DNA of 64,000 nt from contig UQFQ01000008.1 in assembly GCA_900540395.1 (NCBI GenBank), positions 5,541-69,540 on the forward strand, written 5' to 3'. This stretch comes from an uncultured Mollicutes bacterium. GTDB lineage: Bacteria; Bacillota_I; Bacilli_A; RFN20; CAG-826. Of the stretch, positions 57,764 to 64,000 are shown one piece after another. The translations under genes and the position numbers were made by a program. Position 1 is the first letter of the stretch; each line of letters begins with the position of its first letter. The notes below the pieces were generated by a model. That model was given only the letters and a program-made list of their open reading frames with translations. It was not told the origin of the DNA and ran no database searches.

Positions 57764-58825
57764 ATGTTAGAGAAGAGTAAGCAGGAAAATATAACTACTA
57801 ACGAAGATAAGAAATTTAAGAGGAAAGATATTACCGATCAAATAGTGAGGTATATCTTCCTCTTTATTGCTATATTATGTGCAAGCTTTGTTATCTTTAT
57901 TGTTATATTTATCTTAGAAAAAGGTATTGAACCTTTTGTTAAAAATTATTCAACTACAGAAGGAGAATGGTTAAGCCAAGATTTTGGTTTATTTTTTACT
58001 AATACCAGATGGTTATATAATGGCCAAGGTGGAATGGGCTTTCTCCTTTTAACTACTTTATATACAACTTTAATTTCATTAATTATTAGTGTGCCGGTTT
58101 CTATTTTTACGGCTCTTTTTGTCGTTAGAATGGCACCAAAGAAAACTAAACCGGTAATTAAAACTTGTGTCGAACTTCTTTCATCAATACCATCTGTTAT
58201 TTATGGTATTTTTGGAATGGGCGTTATTTGTCCAATTATTGCTGGTCTCCCTGTTGATACATTTGCTGGAAATACAATATTAGCTGGAGCTTTAGTACTT
58301 GCCTTAATGTCTATTCCAACAATTACTATGGTTTCAATTAATGCTGTTGAAGCAGTAGATAAAAGATTAATTGATGCTTCTATTGCTCTTGGTGCAAGTA
58401 GTGCACAAACAAATATTAAGATTGTTCTAACTTCTGCAAAAAGTGGTATTTTTGCAGGGATTATTTTAGGAGTAGGCCGTGCTTTAGGCGAAGCAACAGC
58501 GGTTCAAATGGTTATTGGAAATAACTCCTTAGGTACTGGATTTTATAATCCATTCAATCCAGGTATGACTTTAACTAGTGCTATGTTAAGTGGTATTGGT
58601 GAAGCTACTGGACTTGGATATGATGTTCGTTTTTCTCTTGGTATTGTTTTAATTTTAGTAATTTTAGCAATTACTGCTATCTTAAATGTTATTAAAAACA
58701 AAATGGATACTATTAAAACAAAAAATAGCACAAGTATCTTTACTAAAATTAAAACTTTGTTTGGTCAAGATATTACATTAGTGAGGACTTATATAAATGA
58801 TAAATTTAGAAAAAATAAAAAATAA
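57764..58825 (+). CDS. pstC: Phosphate importer permease PstC
   Basis: A 353-residue permease. TM1 is at about 30-52, followed by an extracytoplasmic segment with FGLFFTNTRWLYNGQGGMG. The transport core has five more TM with the EAA-type loop RLIDASIALGASSAQTNIKIV and GRALGEATAVQMVIG. SSIPSVIYGIFGMGV is the PstC/PstA signature. A charged cytosolic tail of about 40 residues follows the last TM. The 3' end overlaps pstA by 29 bases. Confidence 0.93.
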   Translation: MLEKSKQENITTNEDKKFKRKDITDQIVRYIFLFIAILCASFVIFIVIFILEKGIEPFVKNYSTTEGEWLSQDFGLFFTNTRWLYNGQGGMGFLLLTTLYTTLISLIISVPVSIFTALFVVRMAPKKTKPVIKTCVELLSSIPSVIYGIFGMGVICPIIAGLPVDTFAGNTILAGALVLALMSIPTITMVSINAVEAVDKRLIDASIALGASSAQTNIKIVLTSAKSGIFAGIILGVGRALGEATAVQMVIGNNSLGTGFYNPFNPGMTLTSAMLSGIGEATGLGYDVRFSLGIVLILVILAITAILNVIKNKMDTIKTKNSTSIFTKIKTLFGQDITLVRTYINDKFRKNKK

Positions 58826-60089
58826 GTTTAAGCCTGATAAGTCCTTAAATGGATTACCTCCAGAAACTAAAAAAGTTTTTGTGAAAAGAAAAATCAAAGA
58901 TTTAGGAATTAATGGTAGTACTATAGTTTTTGGCCTTTTCACTGTAGCTATTTTAATCTGGATGGTTGTATATATTTTCACAACAGGAAGCAGCACACTT
59001 ACTTGGGAGTTTATTACAAGTGATTATACAAGTGAATCTTTGACTCTTTCTCCAGAAGGAGGACAAGCAGAAGCAGGCGATATGACATTTGAAAACTCCA
59101 CAAATGCTAAGTATTTTTCTTCAAAATGGGGAGTCGCTTTTGAAGATGGGAAAGACAATTTACAAAATAATATTGTCTATTTAATCCATATTGAAGAAGG
59201 TTCACCATTTAATGATTTTGTAAATACTAATGGTGAAACTGTTACTTTAACAAGTGATTATTATTGTAACTACATTTCAATTAGTACAGATGGAAATGAT
59301 TATTCCCAATTAGTTGGATCTGAAATGTCGGCTCAAGAAATGGCTAATAAATTAGATGAAGCAAACTATATTTTTACAGCTAATTTCCGTACTAAAGGCG
59401 AAGGTATTAGAGGTTCGTTATTAACAACCTTAAGTTTAATCGGATTTTCGTTATTATTTTCTTTACCTTTAGGAATTGGCGCTGCAATTTATTTAGGGGT
59501 TTATGCTAAAAATAGTCCATTTACTAAAGCAATTAGAACATTAATTGATGTTACAAGTGGCATCCCATCAATTATTTTCGGTTTAGCTGGTGCTGTAATT
59601 TTTATCCCATTTGTTAATGCAGTAAGTGGAACAAGTGGAGGCAATATTTTTTCAGGATCATTAACGATGGCAATAATGCTTTTACCAACCATTGTTAAAA
59701 CAACAGAGGAATCAATTAATGTTATTCCAAAAAGTTTGACTCAAGCTTCACTTGCTTTAGGCGCTAGTAGAACACAAACGACATTTAAAGTAGTTTTACC
59801 TAATGCGATGCCTGGTATATTAACCTCAACTCTTTTATCAATTGGAAGAATAATTGGTGAATCGGCGGCTTTAGTTTTTGCGATGGGATCAGCAATTGGA
59901 AATAGTGCATCTTTAACTAATGGTTATGCTTCGCTTGCTGTTCATATTTACGTCATTCTTGGCGGTGAAGCGCCAAGATATCAAGCAGCATGCGCTATTG
60001 CAATTATTATCCTTGTGGTTGTTTTAGTTTTATCTCTATTAGTAAAACTTATTTCACTTAGATTAAATAGATTTAAAGGAGCTCGATAA
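58797..60089 (+). CDS. pstA: Phosphate importer permease PstA with extracytoplasmic insert
   Basis: 430 residues, where PstA is usually about 280-300. TM1 (about 42-62) is followed by the usual LTWEFI element and then an extra extracytoplasmic region (about 75-200) that is acidic and Ser/Thr/Tyr-rich, before [14 protein letters not shown] opens the canonical core. The core has [35 protein letters not shown] and [15 protein letters not shown]. The insert could form an added domain touching the permuted PstS. ATG 58797 has GAGG twelve bases upstream. Confidence 0.92.
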   Translation: MINLEKIKNKFKPDKSLNGLPPETKKVFVKRKIKDLGINGSTIVFGLFTVAILIWMVVYIFTTGSSTLTWEFITSDYTSESLTLSPEGGQAEAGDMTFENSTNAKYFSSKWGVAFEDGKDNLQNNIVYLIHIEEGSPFNDFVNTNGETVTLTSDYYCNYISISTDGNDYSQLVGSEMSAQEMANKLDEANYIFTANFRTKGEGIRGSLLTTLSLIGFSLLFSLPLGIGAAIYLGVYAKNSPFTKAIRTLIDVTSGIPSIIFGLAGAVIFIPFVNAVSGTSGGNIFSGSLTMAIMLLPTIVKTTEESINVIPKSLTQASLALGASRTQTTFKVVLPNAMPGILTSTLLSIGRIIGESAALVFAMGSAIGNSASLTNGYASLAVHIYVILGGEAPRYQAACAIAIIILVVVLVLSLLVKLISLRLNRFKGAR

Positions 60090-60091
60090 TT

Positions 60092-60943
60092 ATGATTGAA
60101 CTTGATAATGAAATGAAAGAAGAAACAAAACCAGTTATTCAAGATACATCAAATGTTTTATTAAACGATGAAGAATTTAAAAATCCTGATAATATTGTTT
60201 TTTCTTGCAGGAATGTTGATTTATATTACGATAATGGAGATAAACACTCTTTAAAAAACATTAATATCGATATTTTAAAGAATAAAGTTACAGCTTTTAT
60301 TGGACCATCAGGATGTGGAAAATCAACCTTACTACGTTGTTTTGATAGAATGAACGATTTAATTGATGGCTGTAAAATCACTGGCGATATTAAATATAAT
60401 GGTCAAGATATCAATAACATCAACACAATTTTATTAAGAACTAAAGTTGGAATGGTTTTTCAACAACCAAACCCTTTTCCAATGTCCATTCGAAATAACA
60501 TATGTTATGGACCACGTTGCCAAGGTGTGAAAAATAAGGAAAAACTTAACACAATCGTTGAACAATCATTAAAAGATAGTGCTTTATATGAAGAGGTAAG
60601 TGATCGACTTGATGCTAGTGGTCTTTCATTAAGTGGAGGTCAGCAACAAAGACTTTGTATTGCTCGTACTATTGCGATGTCTCCTGAAGTTATTTTAATG
60701 GATGAACCAACAAGTGCTCTTGATCCAATTGCAACTTTAAAAATTGAGGAATTAATTAAAGAGTTAAAGAAAAAATATACAATTATTATTGTTACACACA
60801 ACATGCAACAAGCAGCTAGAATCAGTGATTATACTGCCTTCTTTATGCTTGGTGAACTTGTTGAATTTAATAAAACTGAAGAATTTTTTGCTCACCCACG
60901 TGATAAACGTAGTGAAGATTATATTACAGGGAGATTTGGATGA
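60092..60943 (+). CDS. pstB: Phosphate importer ATPase PstB
   Basis: 283 residues: Walker [26 protein letters not shown] (Q loop, PstB-specific), signature [16 protein letters not shown] and [11 protein letters not shown]. The N-terminal 30 residues extend beyond the usual start. The C-terminus EDYITGRFG followed by TGA is exactly the conserved PstB end, which shows that TGA is a stop codon in this genome. The TGA overlaps the phoU start. Confidence 0.95.
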   Translation: MIELDNEMKEETKPVIQDTSNVLLNDEEFKNPDNIVFSCRNVDLYYDNGDKHSLKNINIDILKNKVTAFIGPSGCGKSTLLRCFDRMNDLIDGCKITGDIKYNGQDINNINTILLRTKVGMVFQQPNPFPMSIRNNICYGPRCQGVKNKEKLNTIVEQSLKDSALYEEVSDRLDASGLSLSGGQQQRLCIARTIAMSPEVILMDEPTSALDPIATLKIEELIKELKKKYTIIIVTHNMQQAARISDYTAFFMLGELVEFNKTEEFFAHPRDKRSEDYITGRFG

Positions 60944-61587
60944 TGGAGCTAAAAGAAAAGATTGATTTAATTAACAACAATCTTTTAAAGATGTTTGAAT
61001 TAACAATTTCTTATTTAGATAATGCTTTTTCATACTATAAAGATGAAAAATGTACTGATGAAGAAAAAATAAATGATGATATTGTTGATAAACTTGAGAG
61101 ACAAGTCGAAGAAGATTGCTTATTAGTTATTTTAAAAGAGAGACCTTTTGCAAGCGATTTACGTAAAGTAACAGGTATTTTTAAACTGGTAGAAGATATT
61201 GAAAGGCTTGGAGATCACGCTGAAGATATTGCTTGGGTAAGTAAAAATTTATATAAAGCTAAGGAAGCTTACCGCTCGGAAAAGATTGCTAAAATTATTG
61301 AAGTAGCTCTTTCTATGGTCACAGATTCTTATAAATCTTTAGCAAGTGGTAATCCGGATTTAGCAATGGATGTTATTAAAAGAGATGATATTGTCGACAG
61401 ATTATACCTTGAACTTTTAAGTGAAATTCCTGTTTCAAAAGAAAAATATGCTTTAAATGATGCTTACGTTATTTATACAACTCTTTTAGTAAAGTATGTT
61501 GAAAGAATAGCTGATCATGCAAGTAATATAGCTGAATGGTCAATCTATATTCAAAATGGTTATTACAAGGATAAAGTGATAATATAA
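60940..61587 (+). CDS. phoU: Phosphate signalling protein PhoU
   Basis: 215 residues, two three-helix PhoU bundles. The metal-binding motifs [15 protein letters not shown] (about 86-100) and [17 protein letters not shown] (about 188-204) carry the E/D-x3-D-HA pattern. It links PstB activity to the PhoR kinase. ATG 60940 or 60943 are both possible; the first overlaps the pstB stop. Confidence 0.94.
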   Translation: MMELKEKIDLINNNLLKMFELTISYLDNAFSYYKDEKCTDEEKINDDIVDKLERQVEEDCLLVILKERPFASDLRKVTGIFKLVEDIERLGDHAEDIAWVSKNLYKAKEAYRSEKIAKIIEVALSMVTDSYKSLASGNPDLAMDVIKRDDIVDRLYLELLSEIPVSKEKYALNDAYVIYTTLLVKYVERIADHASNIAEWSIYIQNGYYKDKVII

Positions 61588-61592
61588 TCAAT

Positions 61593-62273
61593 ATGAACAA
61601 GCCTTATCTTATTTATTCATTAGAAGATGACAAAAATATTTCTCACATAATCTCTTTAGCTTTATCTAAGCAAGGCTATGAAATTCAAAGCTTCTTTGAC
61701 TTTGCTTCTTTTATTAATGCTTTTAAAGAAAGAAAACCTAATATGATCTTGCTTGATTTAATGCTACCAGATGCAAGCGGAGAAAGTATTTTAAGACAAA
61801 TTAGAAGTGATGAATCTAATGATGCAATACAAATTATAATTATCAGTGCTAAAAATTTAACCATTAATAAAATTGATGGATTAGATTTAGGTGCTGACGA
61901 TTATATTGCTAAACCTTTTGATATTTTAGAACTTATTAGTAGAGTAAATGCTCGTGCTAGAAGACAAATCAAAAAAGATAATTATAGTGTTAGAAATATT
62001 ACCTATGATTCAATTAATAATAACTTTTTAATGGGTAAAGAAGTGATTCATTTCACTAATAGTGAATTTAAAATCTTTCAACTTTTGTTTAAAAGAAAAG
62101 GTGAACCAGTAACTAGAGACGAGTTCTTCTCTTTGATTTGGGGAAGTGAAACAAGTTATGAAACACGAATTTTAGATATGCACATCAAAGAAATTCGTCG
62201 AAAAATTGGTAAAGAAAACGCCGATTTAATTCAAACAATTTATGGCGTTGGCTATAAGATGAAGAATGAATAA
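61593..62273 (+). CDS. phoP: Phosphate response regulator (PhoP/PhoB type)
   Basis: 226 residues: receiver domain with EDDK (11-14), phosphoacceptor Asp55 in ILLDLMLPD and the AKPFD Lys near 107; OmpR-type winged helix (FTNSEFKIFQLLFKRKGEPVT.., RILDMHIKEIRRKIG, IQTIYGVGYKM). It should bind the TTTACA boxes at 56711. It overlaps phoR by eight bases. Confidence 0.93.
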   Translation: MNKPYLIYSLEDDKNISHIISLALSKQGYEIQSFFDFASFINAFKERKPNMILLDLMLPDASGESILRQIRSDESNDAIQIIIISAKNLTINKIDGLDLGADDYIAKPFDILELISRVNARARRQIKKDNYSVRNITYDSINNNFLMGKEVIHFTNSEFKIFQLLFKRKGEPVTRDEFFSLIWGSETSYETRILDMHIKEIRRKIGKENADLIQTIYGVGYKMKNE

Positions 62274-63945
62274 AAGAAGTGTTGTTATTGATTTCCTTTT
62301 TGTCTTCTTTTTAACTCTTATTATTTTAATAAGTTCATTTTCTACATCTTATGCTTTATCAAATAATGAAGCTAGAGATCGATTAAGAACTTACGCGGAT
62401 AACGTAAGTTTTTCTATTTCTAATGATGTAGATTTTTCTGAAATAGAAACAATATATTCTAATGTTATCGATTTAAGAGTCACTGTTTTTGATAAAGAAG
62501 CAAATGTTTTACTTGAAATCAATAACGATGAAAAAGAAGCTGCACAAGAAGATAGATTAAATGAGCTAGTTCATTATAGTAACAATTATTACTATAAGAA
62601 TTCTTTAACTTTAGGATATAGTGTTCTTTATTATGTTTTAGAAACAAATGATAACTTTATTAGAGTTGGATTACCTCGCTCAAACATTGAAAGTACATCT
62701 TTTTATATTTTAATTATTGGCAGCGCAATAGTTTTAGTTATTGATATCGCTTATGGTTTTTTCAAATATAAAATCTATAAAAAAGCAATTACTAAACTTA
62801 AAGAAAATGTTGAAAACCTAGAACAAATTGCTGGATTAAATTATGATTTATCAACTGATGATGGCTATAAAATTATTGATAAAACTCTTACTCAAACAAG
62901 CGAAGTTATTAAAGACCAAATCGATAAATTGAAGTCAGAAAAAGTAAAAACTGATTATATTTTAGACTCTATTGAAGAAGGCTTTATTGTTTTAGATGGT
63001 GACAATAATTGTGTTTTAATTAATAAGTTTGCATTAGAAAAATTAGGTTTAAATAAAGAACATACTTTAGGTAGCTCATTTAGAGTATTAGCCTTAGGTG
63101 ACGAACTAAATAATGGGGTTTTGCAAGCTTTTCGATATAATTCGAGTACTTTTGACAAGCAAATTGAGGGCAGAATTTATCAATTTTTGTTAACTAAAAT
63201 TGATTTAAGATGGCTTGATAAGAAAGGAAAAAGTGGAATCGGAATTATCTTTTTTAATGTAACTGAAGATCGATTAAATGAAAAAATTAGACGTGAATTT
63301 TTCCAAAATGCTTCTCATGAATTAAAAACTCCTCTTACCACAATTATTGGCTATGAAGAGATGATTGAAAATGGATTAATCGACGATCCAAAAGAAATTG
63401 AAAAAGCGCGAGAAGCTGTAATTAAAGAAAGTAAGAGAATGGAAAGCGTTATTGAAGATATGCTTGCTCTTTCTTCTTTAGAGTACAATATGTCAAACGA
63501 AAAAAAGATTGATATAGATGCCAAAGAAATGGTTAATGATATTGTTTATTCTTTTGAATATTTATTAAACGAAAAAGAGATAGATTGTAGATTAAAATTA
63601 AGTAGCGTTACATTAAAAATGGTTCCTAAAGATTTTGATCGCTTAGTAAGGAATTTAGTTAGCAACGCCATTAAATACAACAAAGAAAAAGGAAAAATTT
63701 TCATTACCTTAACTAAAAAATATTTAAGTGTAAAAGACACAGGAATTGGGATTGAAGCAAAAAATATTTCGCGAATTTTTGAAAGATTTTTTAGGGTTGA
63801 TAAGGGCAGAAGTCGAGAACAAGGGGGGACTGGCTTAGGGCTTGCTATTGTTAAACACATCTGTCTAAATTATGGCTTTAAAGTTGAGGTAAAATCTAAA
63901 GTTTTAGAAGGAACCGAATTTATCGTTGATTTTAATGCTGAATAA
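62266..63945 (+). CDS. phoR: Phosphate sensor histidine kinase PhoR
   Basis: 559 residues: TM1 at about 8-30, an extracytoplasmic domain (about 31-143), TM2 (about 145-168), a linker and PAS domain (about 220-335), HisKA with FFQNASHELKTPLTTIIGY (phospho-His near 352), and HATPase with NLVSNAIKYNKEKG, KDTGIGIEAKNISRIFERFFR and GGTGLGLAIVK. It is last in the phosphate regulon; only 55 non-coding bases follow in the window. Confidence 0.93.
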   Translation: MNKRSVVIDFLFVFFLTLIILISSFSTSYALSNNEARDRLRTYADNVSFSISNDVDFSEIETIYSNVIDLRVTVFDKEANVLLEINNDEKEAAQEDRLNELVHYSNNYYYKNSLTLGYSVLYYVLETNDNFIRVGLPRSNIESTSFYILIIGSAIVLVIDIAYGFFKYKIYKKAITKLKENVENLEQIAGLNYDLSTDDGYKIIDKTLTQTSEVIKDQIDKLKSEKVKTDYILDSIEEGFIVLDGDNNCVLINKFALEKLGLNKEHTLGSSFRVLALGDELNNGVLQAFRYNSSTFDKQIEGRIYQFLLTKIDLRWLDKKGKSGIGIIFFNVTEDRLNEKIRREFFQNASHELKTPLTTIIGYEEMIENGLIDDPKEIEKAREAVIKESKRMESVIEDMLALSSLEYNMSNEKKIDIDAKEMVNDIVYSFEYLLNEKEIDCRLKLSSVTLKMVPKDFDRLVRNLVSNAIKYNKEKGKIFITLTKKYLSVKDTGIGIEAKNISRIFERFFRVDKGRSREQGGTGLGLAIVKHICLNYGFKVEVKSKVLEGTEFIVDFNAE

Positions 63946-64000
63946 GCGTCAAAAATTGAAGAAAAAACTTATCTTTAACTACGTTAACTTTATAGAAAAA

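Noticed and set aside
60938..60943. TGA read as Trp throughout the genome (mycoplasma-like code)
   Set aside because: PstB ends at its conserved GRFG with TGA; TGA also forms ATGA overlaps at 49143 and 2137, and only one otherwise intact gene contains an internal TGA. Trp is written TGG in all long genes.
1..64000. Insertion sequences, prophage or integrated plasmid
   Set aside because: No transposase, integrase, phage structural or replication gene was recognised, and base composition and codon use are even across the window.

Overview
The window is AT-rich, gene-dense DNA from an anaerobic low-GC Firmicute, most likely an uncultivated gut lineage of Bacilli. The reasons are: short intergenic gaps, mostly TAA stops, purine-rich ribosome sites, lipobox lipoproteins, catabolite (cre) sites, an electron-bifurcating type [FeFe] hydrogenase, rubrerythrin, FeoAB iron uptake, and class-II Firmicutes-type galT. 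A strong taxonomic hint is codon use. Codon CGG occurs in frame only three times in recognisable genes, and each time it sits at a position where the protein family has tryptophan (500-502, 16683-16685, 47250-47252). CGG read as Trp is known from Anaerococcus and the uncultivated Bacilli genus Onthovivens (NCBI code 36). TGA still works as a stop (for example the canonical PstB C-terminus at 60943).

Layout. 1-1.5 kb: a TetR-controlled redox operon whose carboxymuconolactone-decarboxylase/cupin gene is cut by an in-frame TGA at a Trp position. 1.8-9.5 kb: MGMT-like protein, PfkB kinase, TetR plus FtsX-type ABC exporter, DegV, CDF metal transporter. 9.5-12.7 kb: feoA-feoA-feoB-Cys-rich iron operon. 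13.3-17.6 kb: three-subunit NAD(P)-linked [FeFe] hydrogenase with a cre site over its promoter. 18 kb: tRNA-Ser(GCT), zinc-dependent phospholipase-like protein, a decayed AraC gene, a UMF1-type MFS transporter. 21.3-29.8 kb: four tandem related surface lipoproteins with Ig-like/InlB-like repeats plus a fifth lipoprotein facing them. 30-34.2 kb: acyl-ACP thioesterase, psuG-psuK, guaA. 34.2-34.8 kb: gene-free, with a probable degraded coding remnant.

34.8-56.6 kb is dominated by galactose use: galM-galT-galK, three membrane genes, hpt (reverse), the mglB-mglA-mglC galactose importer behind a consensus cre site, and a YesN/YesM-type two-component system with its own sugar-binding lipoprotein (a three-component sensor). 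tex, a PerR-like regulator with a rubredoxin-like protein and rubrerythrin, and galU follow. 56.7-63.9 kb is a complete phosphate regulon pstS-C-A-B-phoU-phoP-phoR behind a run of TTTACA boxes.

The most unusual observation is that both importer binding proteins, MglB and PstS, are circularly permuted. In each, what is normally the N-terminal segment lies at the C-terminus, and the mature lipoprotein starts at an internal point of the usual fold. The sensor lipoprotein at 50845 is a paralogue of MglB in canonical order, which makes the permutation readable inside the window itself. MglC carries an extra cytoplasmic coiled-coil domain of about 200 residues, and PstA an extra extracytoplasmic insert of about 125 residues, so both importers look remodelled. 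A second theme is genes with no ribosome-binding site that start about 6-11 bases after a -10 box, consistent with leaderless mRNAs.
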